Shown here one piece after another: positions 32,122-40,292 of a DNA stretch of 40,397 nt. The position numbers and the translations under genes are program-made. Source of the stretch: an uncultured Alphaproteobacteria bacterium (GTDB lineage: Bacteria > Pseudomonadota > Alphaproteobacteria > RF32 > CAG-239); contig CAJTLY010000016.1 in the NCBI GenBank assembly GCA_910577095.1, positions 1-40,397 of the forward strand, given 5' to 3'. Position 1 is the first letter of the stretch; the number at the start of each line of letters is the position of its first letter. Below the pieces are notes generated by a model. That model searched no databases, was not told the origin of the DNA, and worked only from the letters and a program-made list of their open reading frames with translations.

Positions 32122-33009
32122 ATGAAAATCAATCAGGTTTTGGCTTTTGATATCGGAGGAACGAAGATTGCCTATGCGGTGGTGGATCGTGACGGAAAGA
32201 TTGTGAATCAGGTTGTACGTCATCCGACTCCGGCAGCGCCGGGAGCGGTGGCAAAGCTGCTGAAAACGATCATTTCTCAGTTTGAAGATCAGGTGGATGC
32301 GATAGCGGTTTCGACGGCCGGGACGGTGGACAAGACCAATTCGCGGATCACCGGTTCGGTCGGCAATATGCCGCAGGGTTATATGGATACGGATTTTAAA
32401 GCGTTGTCAAATAAGCCGGTAATGGTGGAAAATGATGCCAATTCAGCCGTATGGGCCGAATATACGATCGGCAACGCCAAAGGATATGATAATGTGATTT
32501 TACTGACGCTGGGTACCGGTGTCGGTGTCGGCATTATTGTCGGCGGAAGGCTTTTGACCGGCAAATCCGGTGCGGCGGGGGAGGTTCATTTTCCGGTGCG
32601 CTATGACAATAACCGTTTATGCGGATGCGGCCGTTATGATTGTCTGGAGATTTACATGTCCGGAAAGGCGCTCAGTTTGGAAGCCAAAGCCGTTTATAAG
32701 GATGACAGCGTCAACAGCCATACGGTTATTGAAGGATTGAAAAAAAATGCGCTGCCGGCGGTGACGGCCTTTCATAACTGGCAGGAGATGGTAAAGAACG
32801 GGATCGTTATTTTTGCCGATATTTTTGATCCCGAGATTGTTTTGCTGGGTGGTTCGATGGCTCATTTTATTGATTACGGGCGTCTCAACCGCGAGGCTAA
32901 CGAGATGATTGTGACGGCGCCGTTTTTGCTTAAAGAAGCCGCTTTTGAAAATGATGCCGGCCTTGTCGGAGCGGCCTTGTTGTGTATTCGAAAGCTGGAA
33001 AACATTTAA
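32122..33009 (+). CDS. ROK-family sugar kinase
   Basis: 295 residues. The phosphate loop AFDIGGTKIAYAVVD opens the protein, VENDANSAVWAEY carries the catalytic Asp, LLTLGTGVGVGIIVGG is the second ATP loop, and CGCGRYDCLEIYMSG is the ROK zinc site. The usual GExGH reads GEVHF. It phosphorylates a hexose or amino-sugar; the exact sugar (glucose, N-acetylglucosamine, N-acetylmannosamine) cannot be told. GGGGA lies before the ATG. It pairs with the small membrane protein just upstream. Confidence 0.9.
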   Translation: MKINQVLAFDIGGTKIAYAVVDRDGKIVNQVVRHPTPAAPGAVAKLLKTIISQFEDQVDAIAVSTAGTVDKTNSRITGSVGNMPQGYMDTDFKALSNKPVMVENDANSAVWAEYTIGNAKGYDNVILLTLGTGVGVGIIVGGRLLTGKSGAAGEVHFPVRYDNNRLCGCGRYDCLEIYMSGKALSLEAKAVYKDDSVNSHTVIEGLKKNALPAVTAFHNWQEMVKNGIVIFADIFDPEIVLLGGSMAHFIDYGRLNREANEMIVTAPFLLKEAAFENDAGLVGAALLCIRKLENI

Positions 33010-33020
33010 AACTTTCAATA

Positions 33021-33049
33021 AAAAAACTGCCGCTGAAGAGCGGCAGTTT
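33021..33049 (-). terminator. terminator of the OMP barrel gene
   Basis: Arms AAACTGCCGCT and AGCGGCAGTTT with a four-base loop; leftward it is followed by TTTTTT. It may also stop the rightward ROK transcript. Confidence 0.8.
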
Positions 33050-33067
33050 GAGAATGATACGTTTTGT

Positions 33068-33616
33068 TTAGAAGTTGTATCTGATACCGACCGAGAATTC
33101 GTCGATGGCGTCGATTTCGGATTTTTGGGTGTAAACATGATGATACATACCGCGAACCGACCAGTTTTCGTCAATGTTGTACTGGGCACCTGCATTTAAG
33201 CGGTAACCGAAAGCTTCTTCTTTTTCAGAACCGGCACCGACCAGTTTGACTTTCATTTCGTATTCACCGATACCGGCACCGGCAATCAGTTCAACCTTAC
33301 CGTCACAACCGAGCGGCAAAAAGCCGAGAACGTCTACGCCGTATGCTTGGAAACGGGTGGTGTATTTATCGCTGTAGTAAGTGTTTTTTTCTTTGCCCGA
33401 ATATTGATAAAAAGCTTCGGTTCCGAAGTTTTTGTGGAATTTGGCACCGGCGACAAAGCTGACGGACTGATAGTCGTCTTCAATGGCGTTTTCAATGTCA
33501 TAAGCATAGTCAAAAGTCGAATAGTTGAAGTCCAAACCGGCATAGGGTTTGATTTCGGCGTTGGCGTTGGCGGCAAATGCGCAAGCGATGCCGGCCATTA
33601 ATAAAGTTTTTTTCAT
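33068..33616 (-). CDS. outer-membrane beta-barrel protein (OmpA/Opa-like, about eight strands)
   Basis: 182 residues. The signal peptide MKKTLLMAGIACAFAANANA is cleaved before EIKPYAGLDF. Alternating strands follow (SFVAGAKFHKNFGTEAFYQY, KVELIAGAGIGEYEMKVKL, FGYRLNAGAQYNI, WSVRGMYHHV), ending FSVGIRYNF with terminal Phe. The size fits an eight-stranded barrel of the Opa/OmpA/OmpW type. It is likely a surface or stability protein; ligand unknown. AAGGA precedes the ATG by about ten bases. Confidence 0.88.
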   Translation of the reverse strand: MKKTLLMAGIACAFAANANAEIKPYAGLDFNYSTFDYAYDIENAIEDDYQSVSFVAGAKFHKNFGTEAFYQYSGKEKNTYYSDKYTTRFQAYGVDVLGFLPLGCDGKVELIAGAGIGEYEMKVKLVGAGSEKEEAFGYRLNAGAQYNIDENWSVRGMYHHVYTQKSEIDAIDEFSVGIRYNF

Positions 33617-33767
33617 AATCTTTTAGTCCTTTTTGGTTTTTCAAGTTTAATTTCTGTAAAATAATAATTATGTTATTTATGATTTTTCGGATGTTTTAAA
33701 ATCTGTTTGTCGAATTTATATCACTAATATTTAAAATTAGTTAATATTAACCTTAAAGGAGTCTCAA

Positions 33768-34682
33768 ATGAAGTATGTTACGCTGAACAATGACAGCAAA
33801 ATGCCGATGGTCGGGCTGGGAACCTGGAAGGCTGCCCCGGGCGAGGTTTATCAGGCGGTACGCTGGGCAATCAAGGTTGGATATACCCATATTGACTGTG
33901 CCGAAATTTACGGCAATCAAAGCGAAATCGGGCAGGCGCTGACCGATGCGGTGAACGAAGGAGACGTTAAACGTGAGAATCTTTTTGTTACTTCCAAATT
34001 ATGGAACGATTCCCATGCTCCGGAAGACGTTTTGCCTGCATTGCAAAAAACGTTGCAGGATCTGAAGCTTGACTATCTGGATTTGTATCTGATTCATTGG
34101 CCGGTGGCACAGAAAAAGGGCGTTGAGATGCCGGAAAGCGACGATGACATGGTCTCGTTGCAGGAAATTCCGCTGGAACTGACCTGGGCCGAGTTGGAAA
34201 AGGCCAAGAATCAGGGATTGGTGCGGGCAATCGGGCTGTCCAACTGCGGGCAGAAGAAAATTGCCGATTTGCTGGAAAAAGCCGAAGAAGCGCCCGGCGT
34301 TTTGCAGGTTGAGTCGCATCCGTACCTGGTTCAGAAAGAGTTGGTCGAGTTTTGCAACAAAAATATGATTGCGGTGACCGCTTATTCGCCGCTGGGTTCC
34401 GGTCACGGCGAATTGCTTAATGATCCGGTAATTGAAGATAAGGCAAAACGTTTGAAGATTACGCCGGCGCAGTTGTTGCTGGCCTGGCAAATCAACCGCG
34501 GCGTGATCGTGATTCCCAAGAGTACCCATGTTGATCGCCTGAAAGAAAATTTTGCCGCTCAGAACATTGAGTTGGATGAAGCGGATATGGAAACAATTGC
34601 CGGGTTGGACAAAGGCGAACGTTATATTACCGGTAAAAAATTTGTTTTCGGCGATTATACCGCAGAGGATATTTTTGCCTGA
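33768..34682 (+). CDS. aldo/keto reductase
   Basis: 304 residues. The catalytic tetrad is complete: Asp43 and Tyr48 in HIDCAEIYGN, Lys77 in VTSKLWN and His110 in LIHWP. The NADPH-binding end is ITPAQLLLAWQINRGVIVIP followed by KSTHVDRLKEN. It reduces aldehydes or ketones to alcohols in the cytoplasm; substrate cannot be told. AAAGGAG lies eight bases before the ATG. A palindrome GTTAATATTAAC lies at 33740-33751, just upstream. Single-gene unit with its own terminator. Confidence 0.95.
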   Translation: MKYVTLNNDSKMPMVGLGTWKAAPGEVYQAVRWAIKVGYTHIDCAEIYGNQSEIGQALTDAVNEGDVKRENLFVTSKLWNDSHAPEDVLPALQKTLQDLKLDYLDLYLIHWPVAQKKGVEMPESDDDMVSLQEIPLELTWAELEKAKNQGLVRAIGLSNCGQKKIADLLEKAEEAPGVLQVESHPYLVQKELVEFCNKNMIAVTAYSPLGSGHGELLNDPVIEDKAKRLKITPAQLLLAWQINRGVIVIPKSTHVDRLKENFAAQNIELDEADMETIAGLDKGERYITGKKFVFGDYTAEDIFA

Positions 34683-34707
34683 CACAAACGACAACAAAAT
34701 GCAAAAA

Positions 34708-34744
34708 GAAAAGGAGCGGGTCAAAGACCGGCTCCTTTTCTTTT
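34708..34744 (+). terminator. terminator between aldo/keto reductase and lipoprotein genes
   Basis: Arms GAAAAGGAGC(G)GGTC and GACC(G)GCTCCTTTTC with an AAA loop. T- and A-rich flanks make it usable from both sides. Confidence 0.8.
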
Positions 34745-34761
34745 CAGAGGACGCAGATGCG

Positions 34762-35472
34762 TCAGTAGGCTTTCACATTTGCAACCGTAATGCCGTAAGT
34801 GGTGTCGTTGCCCCACTTTTTGTCAGCATACTTTTTGACCTTGGCGTTCTTTTCCATCAGAGCAACCTTGGCGGCCGTGGTGTTCTTGATGAACTTGCCG
34901 GTGTTGTCGTAAATTTTCCATTGGACTTTGCCGGGAACTTTTACCACATAGCGGAAGCTCTTGCCGTCAGCCTGTTCGAGCACGATGATCTTTTCCCATT
35001 CGGCTTTCAGCGGACCGACACCCCATTTGCCGTCGTGTTTGAAGAATACATTGTCGGCGTGGAGGTAGTAGTCCTGATTCGGGCCCAACGGTGTATTCTC
35101 GCCGTTCTTCAAGAAGTACTTGTCGACGGCATCCTCGAGGATGAAGTAGTTCGGCGCGTAGATGATCTTGTCATACGACTTTCCGGTCACCGATTTGCCG
35201 ACGGAGTCGAGCAGATCCCACTTAACGGGGTCGTTGTGCTGTTTGCGGCCGATCTGAGCGATCAGGTAGCCGTACTTGGCTTCGGCCTTGACGTACACCG
35301 GGTCGGTGAGGGTGGCTTCGGCGTTGGCGACTTTGATGCCGACGAGGGTCGTGTTTTCAGCCGTGTAGGTGACGAGGTTGGGCGATCCTTCGATGGGCGT
35401 CTCTACGGATTTGAACTTGTTGCAGCTCACAGCCAGCAGGCCGATGAGACATGCGAAAACGATCTTTTTCAT
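34762..35472 (-). CDS. lipoprotein with WG-repeat-like segment, of Bacteroidota character
   Basis: 236 residues. The signal peptide MKKIVFACLIGLLAVSC has a lipobox AVSC, so Cys17 is lipidated. The mature part has KYGYLIAQIGRK, then FFKHDGKWGVGPLKAEWEKI, resembling WG-repeat units, and ends GNDTTYGITVANVKAY. Codon choice favours C-ending codons (ATC, GTC, AAC, ACC) more than the neighbours. The leader TTAAACTCATTGAAAA before the ATG has no ribosome site. Both features are common in Bacteroidota. I infer transfer from a gut Bacteroidota; function unknown. Confidence 0.8.
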   Translation of the reverse strand: MKKIVFACLIGLLAVSCNKFKSVETPIEGSPNLVTYTAENTTLVGIKVANAEATLTDPVYVKAEAKYGYLIAQIGRKQHNDPVKWDLLDSVGKSVTGKSYDKIIYAPNYFILEDAVDKYFLKNGENTPLGPNQDYYLHADNVFFKHDGKWGVGPLKAEWEKIIVLEQADGKSFRYVVKVPGKVQWKIYDNTGKFIKNTTAAKVALMEKNAKVKKYADKKWGNDTTYGITVANVKAY

Positions 35473-35525
35473 TTTTCAATGAGTTTAAGAGGTGAATAAA
35501 TATTAAAAATTAATTGTCGAGACAA

Positions 35526-35554
35526 AAGATACTTCATTTGTCCAAAATTGTCAA
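35526..35554 (-). promoter_or_regulatory. promoter of the WG-like lipoprotein
   Basis: Read leftward, consensus TTGACA (35549-35554), a 17-base spacer, and TATCTT (35526-35531). It lies about 55 bases upstream of the ATG. Confidence 0.6.
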
Positions 35555-35632
35555 GATAATTTAAATGATTTTTTTATTATTAACGGTTATAGTAAGGACA
35601 ATGTGATCAAAAATTAACGGACTTGAGGAAAA

Positions 35633-36961
35633 ATGCAGAAGATTTCAGCGGAAAAATTGATTGAAATTGTCGGATCGTCGTCAAATGTTGTTGCGGTCGA
35701 ATTTGACAGAGTGATAACAGACAGCCGTCAAGCTGCTCCGGGCGTGTTGTTTGTCGCATTGCGCGGCGAAAAATTTGACGGGCATGACTTTGTCGGCGAA
35801 GTGTTGCAAAACGGTGCCGCACTGGCGTTGGTGGAACATCTTGTGCCCGGTGTGCCGGCGGAACGTCAGGTTGTGGTTCCCGACAGTTTGGAAGCGTTTG
35901 GCAAAATCGGCGCTTTCAACCGTTCGCGTTTTAAAGGGATCGTGGTCGGTTTGACCGGCAGCGCCGGCAAAACCACCACCAAAGAAGAAATTAAGTTTGC
36001 GCTGAGTCGGTTCGGCAAAGTTTATGCAACGACCGGCAATCATAATAATTATGTCGGCGTGCCTCTCAGTCTGTGTGAAATGGATATGGACGCCGACTAT
36101 GCCGTGATTGAAATGGGAATGAGCTCAAAAGGAGAAATTGCACGTTTAACTTCTTATGTACGGCCGGATTTGGCGCTGATCACCAACGTATATCCGATGC
36201 ATATAGAGTTTTTTGACAGTTTTGAAGGGATTGCCGAAGCCAAGGCGGAAATTTTTGGCGGCTTGCGGCAAACGGGAATTGCCGTCATTAATGAAGATAC
36301 CAACTTTGCTTCGCTTCTCGAACGGCGGGCGGCGGAACGGGGAGCCAAAATTGTTAAGTTCGGCCGTAACGATCATTATCGGGGCAAGCTGGAACTGCCG
36401 CAGGAAGGCGAAGCCCAACTGTACAACGCCTGGGCAACGTTGGCGGTGATTGCGGCTCTGGGGTTGGATACAGATAAGGCGGCCGTTGCTTTAAAAGACT
36501 TTGGCGCTTTGCCGGGACGAGGAAAAAGGCATCGGTTGAAACTGCCCGACGGCGGCGTATTTACCCTCATTGACGACAGCTATTCCGGTCAGCCCGAAGC
36601 AATGAAGATTGCAATTGACGGTTTGGCTCAGACCGGGACTGCGGGACGGCGAATCGCCGTTCTCGGCAAGATGGCCGAATTGGGGGAAACGTCGGAGGCG
36701 CGGCATATCGAGATCGGTGAAAAACTGGCAGCTGCTCCGGTTGATGTTGTAGTCGGGGTATGCCCCGAGATGAAGGCGATGCTGGCCCGGCTGCGTCCCG
36801 ATCAGGAAGCGCATTATTTTGAGGACAAAGAAGGGCTGGACGACTTTCTGATAAATAAACTGTTGCAAAATAATGATATTCTGCTTATAAAAGGGGCCAG
36901 ATATTCTTCAAAATTATATCAGGTCACCGATGCGTTGTTGAAAGGGCTGGAAAAAGCATGA
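35633..36961 (+). CDS. murF: UDP-N-acetylmuramoyl-tripeptide--D-alanyl-D-alanine ligase
   Basis: 442 residues. The N-terminal domain has ITDSRQAAPGVLFVALRGEK FDGHDF-type motifs. The ATP loop is VVGLTGSAGKTTTKE (105-119), followed by TTGNHNNYVGVPL, IEMGMSSKGEIARL and DDSYSGQPEAMKIAI, all MurF landmarks. It adds D-Ala-D-Ala to the UDP-MurNAc-tripeptide. GAGGAAAA precedes the ATG. Its stop overlaps the nrdR start by four bases (ATGA). It is separated from any mur cluster and leads a translation/RNA operon instead. Confidence 0.95.
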   Translation: MQKISAEKLIEIVGSSSNVVAVEFDRVITDSRQAAPGVLFVALRGEKFDGHDFVGEVLQNGAALALVEHLVPGVPAERQVVVPDSLEAFGKIGAFNRSRFKGIVVGLTGSAGKTTTKEEIKFALSRFGKVYATTGNHNNYVGVPLSLCEMDMDADYAVIEMGMSSKGEIARLTSYVRPDLALITNVYPMHIEFFDSFEGIAEAKAEIFGGLRQTGIAVINEDTNFASLLERRAAERGAKIVKFGRNDHYRGKLELPQEGEAQLYNAWATLAVIAALGLDTDKAAVALKDFGALPGRGKRHRLKLPDGGVFTLIDDSYSGQPEAMKIAIDGLAQTGTAGRRIAVLGKMAELGETSEARHIEIGEKLAAAPVDVVVGVCPEMKAMLARLRPDQEAHYFEDKEGLDDFLINKLLQNNDILLIKGARYSSKLYQVTDALLKGLEKA

Positions 36962-37440
36962 AATGTCCGTTTTGCGGTTTTTTGGATTCTCAGGTTAAGG
37001 ACTCGCGTCTGACCGAGGACAATACCTGCATCCGTCGGCGCCGCGAGTGCCCGGAATGCGGTTCGCGCTTTACCACCTTTGAGCGGGTTCAGTTGCGGGA
37101 ACTGATCGTAATTAAGAAGAACGGCGACAAAGTTCGCTTTGACCGCGACAAGCTTGAACGCTCGCTGCAATTGGCGGTGCGTAAGCGGCAAGTGGCGCCG
37201 GAACGGGTGGAAAAAATCGTCACTTCGATTCAGCGGCGGCTCGAAAGCTCGGGCGATACGGAGATTCCGTCGCGGGTGATCGGCGAATATGCAATGGAAG
37301 CGCTGGCAAAACTGGATAATATTGCTTATGTCCGCTTTGCGTCGGTATACAAGGATTTTTGCGAGGTAAGCGATTTTGAGGAATTTGTCGCCCGAATCGA
37401 TGAAATGGCCAAACTACAAAATAAGGAAGAAGAGGAATAG
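36958..37440 (+). CDS. nrdR: transcriptional repressor NrdR
   Basis: 160 residues. The zinc ribbon is CPFC (Cys3, Cys6) and CPEC (Cys31, Cys34), with SRLTEDNTCIRRRRECPECG typical. The ATP-cone follows (VIKKNGDKVRFDRDKLERSL). NrdR senses dATP/ATP and represses ribonucleotide reductase genes. It overlaps murF and is followed two bases later by nusB. In many alphaproteobacteria riboflavin genes lie between nrdR and nusB; they are absent here. Confidence 0.97.
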   Translation: MKCPFCGFLDSQVKDSRLTEDNTCIRRRRECPECGSRFTTFERVQLRELIVIKKNGDKVRFDRDKLERSLQLAVRKRQVAPERVEKIVTSIQRRLESSGDTEIPSRVIGEYAMEALAKLDNIAYVRFASVYKDFCEVSDFEEFVARIDEMAKLQNKEEEE

Positions 37441-37442
37441 CA

Positions 37443-37940
37443 ATGGCAAAATTTGTGTCGGAAAAAATTAAGATGAAAACGGCGGCGCGTCTGGCTGCGG
37501 TTCAGGCCACCTATATGATTGCCTACAGCCAACTGCCGGTTGACGAGGTGATTAAGGATTTTACCAGCGGCGAGGTCGGACGGTTTGTGATTGAAGAAAC
37601 GCCCGAAGACGGCAGTGAAGAATTTCGCGAAGTGGAACCGATGGACAAAGTTTATTTTGAAAAACTGGTGCGCGGCGTTCACGGCAAAAAGGAAGGGTTG
37701 GAAAAGTCGCTGAATTTGTTTTTGAGCGCCGGACGGTCGTTGGAACGTCTTGACGGGACTTTACAAGCCCTGCTGCTTTGTGCTATATATGAAATTAACA
37801 ATACGCTTGATTTGGACGTTAAAGTTGTGATTCAGGAATATGTGGACATGGCCTATGCGTTTTTCTCCAAAGGCGAGCCGAAAATGGTCAACGCCCTGTT
37901 GGATCAAATTGCCAAGGAAGTCCGCCCTGAAAATGCATAA
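37443..37940 (+). CDS. nusB: transcription antitermination factor NusB
   Basis: 165 residues of an all-helical NusB fold. The N-terminus ARLAAVQATYMIAYSQLP and the C-terminus ALLLCAIYEIN, VVIQEYVDMAYAFFSKGEPK and MVNALLDQIAKEVRP are characteristic. It binds boxA RNA with NusE for rRNA antitermination. An AGAGG site in the end of nrdR precedes the ATG. Insert-like acidic residues near 55-65 (EETPEDGSEEF) lengthen it slightly. Confidence 0.94.
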   Translation: MAKFVSEKIKMKTAARLAAVQATYMIAYSQLPVDEVIKDFTSGEVGRFVIEETPEDGSEEFREVEPMDKVYFEKLVRGVHGKKEGLEKSLNLFLSAGRSLERLDGTLQALLLCAIYEINNTLDLDVKVVIQEYVDMAYAFFSKGEPKMVNALLDQIAKEVRPENA

Positions 37941-37952
37941 GGGAAATTTGAG

Positions 37953-38474
37953 ATGGCCGTGCTGAAAATATATGAATACCCCGATCCGATACTGAAACAA
38001 AAGGCCGCGCCGGTTGAGGAAGTGAACGACGAACTGCGCCGCCTTTTTGACGATATGTTGGAGACCATGTATTCGGCAACCGGCGTCGGTTTGGCCGCGC
38101 CGCAAGTCGGCGTGTCGAAAAGGGTGGTTGTGATTGACACCCATGACCAGGAAGAGGGCGAAGCGCCGTCACCGTTGTATTTGGCCAATCCGGAAATCGT
38201 CTGGCATTCGGAAGAGAAAATTTGCCATGAAGAGGGATGTCTGTCGGTTCCCGACCAGCATGCCGAGGTGGTGCGTTTTGAGCAGGTAAGGGTGCGTTAC
38301 CGCGATTATGGCGGCAACGTGTGCGAATTGACGGCCGACGGGTTGCTGGCGATTGCGCTGCAACATGAAATCGATCATCTTGACGGCATTTTGTATATCG
38401 ATCGCGTCAGCCGCCTCAAGCGGCAAATGCTGTTAAAAAAACTTCAGAAACTGCGGGCCGGAGAACAGGAATAA
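37953..38474 (+). CDS. def: peptide deformylase
   Basis: 173 residues. All three motifs are present: GVGLAAPQVG (44-53), EGCLSVP (94-100, zinc ligand Cys96) and QHEIDHLDG (His138, Glu139, His142). It removes the formyl group from nascent proteins. AAGGGA lies upstream of the ATG. Its stop overlaps the fmt start by one base (TAATG), a tight coupling of the two formyl-methionine genes. Confidence 0.97.
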   Translation: MAVLKIYEYPDPILKQKAAPVEEVNDELRRLFDDMLETMYSATGVGLAAPQVGVSKRVVVIDTHDQEEGEAPSPLYLANPEIVWHSEEKICHEEGCLSVPDQHAEVVRFEQVRVRYRDYGGNVCELTADGLLAIALQHEIDHLDGILYIDRVSRLKRQMLLKKLQKLRAGEQE

Positions 38475-39364
38475 TGAAAATCGTATTTATGGGGACGCCG
38501 GCGTTTGCGTTGGAGGCTTTGAAAAAGCTGGCGACGGAACATGAGATTGTTGCCGTTTATACCAAGGAACCTAAAATTTCCGGACGCGGCAACAAGTTGG
38601 TCAAAACGCCGGTTCATCTGTGGGCCGAAGAAAACGGGATTGAGGTCAGAACACCCCGTACGCTGCGTCATGAGGACGAACAGCGGAAATTTGCGGCGTT
38701 GAAGGCCGATATCGCCGTTGTGGCCGCTTACGGGTTGATTTTGCCGCCGCCGGTGTTGGAAGCGTTTCCGAACGGATGCGTCAATATTCACGGCTCGCTG
38801 CTGCCGCGCTGGCGCGGCGCGGCGCCGATACAACGGGCGATAGAAGCCGGCGACAAAGTGAGCGGCATCACCACCATGAAAATGGATGCCGGGCTGGATA
38901 CCGGCGACATGTTGTTGAAAGGCGAAGCGGAAATCAGGCCCGAAACCACCGGCGGCGAGCTTCATGACCGGTTGGCGGCAATCGGGGCCGCTCTGATCGT
39001 GCAGACTCTGCGCGAGTGGGATCAGATTGTGCCGCAGAAGCAGGATGACGCTTTGTCCTGTTATGCGGCGAAGATCGAAAAAAGCGAAAGCGTGCTTGAT
39101 CTGAATACGGATGCAGAGACGTTGGAGCGCAAAATCCGTGCTTTTAACCCTTATCCGGCAGTCTATTTTGAGCATAAAGGCGAACGATTTAAAATTTTGC
39201 GGGCCGTGACGGCTGCCGACGAAGCTCAACCGGGGCAGATTATTGCTCGGGAAGGACGATTGTTTATAGGATGTGCCGATCGCGCGCTGGAAATTACGGA
39301 GATACAGCGTCAGGGCAAAAAAGCGATGAGCGCCGCCGAATTGTTGCGGGGTTATGAGTTTTAG
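38474..39364 (+). CDS. fmt: methionyl-tRNA formyltransferase
   Basis: 296 residues. The N-terminal MKIVFMGTPAFALEAL, the formyl-transfer site NIHGSLLPRWRGAAPIQ (Asn104, His106) and MDAGLDTGDML (Asp142) are all intact. The C-terminal OB-like domain carries RAFNPYPAVYF. It formylates Met-tRNA(fMet) from 10-formyl-tetrahydrofolate. It sits directly after def, the usual order. Confidence 0.97.
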   Translation: MKIVFMGTPAFALEALKKLATEHEIVAVYTKEPKISGRGNKLVKTPVHLWAEENGIEVRTPRTLRHEDEQRKFAALKADIAVVAAYGLILPPPVLEAFPNGCVNIHGSLLPRWRGAAPIQRAIEAGDKVSGITTMKMDAGLDTGDMLLKGEAEIRPETTGGELHDRLAAIGAALIVQTLREWDQIVPQKQDDALSCYAAKIEKSESVLDLNTDAETLERKIRAFNPYPAVYFEHKGERFKILRAVTAADEAQPGQIIAREGRLFIGCADRALEITEIQRQGKKAMSAAELLRGYEF

Positions 39365-39366
39365 TG

Positions 39367-39699
39367 ATGACGGAACAACAGCGCGAACAGGAAAGCGCCG
39401 CGGAACGCCGCCGCCGGCGGATTGAGAAAGTTATTGTATTTTTGGCCGGATGGTTTACGGTTCCGTTTCTGACCGGCGGAATATGGTATGATCTGTTCGG
39501 CGGTCTTGACGCCGGGGAAGCGTGGCAGCGTGTGACGCATCCCGGCGAGTTGGTTAATGCTCTCGGAATTTATACGATTGCTTTTGCCCTCTTCGGTTTT
39601 TTGCCCGAGAAAATCAGCAAGGCAGGGTGGGGTAGGCGAATTTTGTATTTTTTGCTTTTTTATCTGTTGCTTGATCGTTTGGCTGAGTGGATTTTCTAA
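39367..39699 (+). CDS. small two-TM membrane protein downstream of fmt
   Basis: 110 residues from ATG 39367; a GTG one codon upstream overlaps the fmt stop. A very charged head (ERRRRRIEKV) is followed by two or three hydrophobic helices (VIVFLAGWFTVPFLTGGIWY, ALGIYTIAFALFGFLP, ILYFLLFYLLLDRLAEWIF). It is translationally linked to fmt. I do not recognise a family. Confidence 0.72.
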   Translation: MTEQQREQESAAERRRRRIEKVIVFLAGWFTVPFLTGGIWYDLFGGLDAGEAWQRVTHPGELVNALGIYTIAFALFGFLPEKISKAGWGRRILYFLLFYLLLDRLAEWIF

Positions 39700-39811
39700 A
39701 TTTCCGGCGTTTTTGGGGCGGCGGAAGACGGTTTTCTCCGAAGTTAAAATGAACCTTTGTCGTCAATCTCTCGTTTTGGTTTATGTAAATGAACTGTAAT
39801 GGGAGAACGTT

Positions 39812-40153
39812 ATGAAAAAATTTTGGGTTATTGTGCTGAGTGCCGTTTTGTTGTCAACCTCGGTATCGGCGCGTCCGCACGGCGGTTTTCATCCGCGGCC
39901 GCCGCGTCATGAAAAAGTCGTGGTGCATCATAAAGGCAATAAAGGCAGAACTCAGGCTTTTGTTGCGGGAGTGGTCGGCGGTATTGTCGGCGGCCTGTTG
40001 TGGGGAAACCGTTATGAGCAATCCGCGCCGCAGCCGGTTTATGTGTCGGTTCCGTCGGGGCCGCAAGTCTGTTCGACCGCGGTGGTCAACGGCGTGGTGG
40101 TGCAAAATTGCAGCAATCAACCGGCCGGGTACGGAAATGCGGTTTATTTTTAA
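39812..40153 (+). CDS. secreted or membrane-associated Gly/His-rich small protein
   Basis: 113 residues with GGGAG nine bases before the ATG. The signal peptide ends near STSVSA (residue 20). A His/Pro/Arg stretch follows (RPHGGFHPRPPRHEKVVVHHK), then a glycine-zipper-like helix AFVAGVVGGIVGGLLWG and a C-terminal part with two cysteines (QVCSTAVVNGVVVQNCSN). The glycine zipper is common in small envelope proteins. The His-rich part might bind metal. Function unknown. Confidence 0.78.
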   Translation: MKKFWVIVLSAVLLSTSVSARPHGGFHPRPPRHEKVVVHHKGNKGRTQAFVAGVVGGIVGGLLWGNRYEQSAPQPVYVSVPSGPQVCSTAVVNGVVVQNCSNQPAGYGNAVYF

Positions 40154-40173
40154 AGTTATCGCTTAAAGAAAGA

Positions 40174-40210
40174 CAACAAAAAACCGGTGATTATCACCGG
40201 TTTTTTGTTG
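40174..40210 (+). terminator. terminator after the Gly/His-rich protein
   Basis: Perfect 17-base arms CAACAAAAAACCGGTGA and TCACCGGTTTTTTGTTG with a three-base loop. Usable in both directions. Confidence 0.9.
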
Positions 40211-40292
40211 TTGTCCGCGGACACTTTCCATATGGGTTTTTGTTTGACATAATCCGTTGAAAATGATGCGTTTTTTGTCCTTTTTGCCTATT

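Noticed and set aside
26413..33751. Identical palindrome GTTAATATTAAC at 26413-26424 and 33740-33751 as a shared operator
   Set aside because: A 12-base AT-only palindrome can arise by chance in AT-rich intergenic DNA; the two genes behind it are unrelated.
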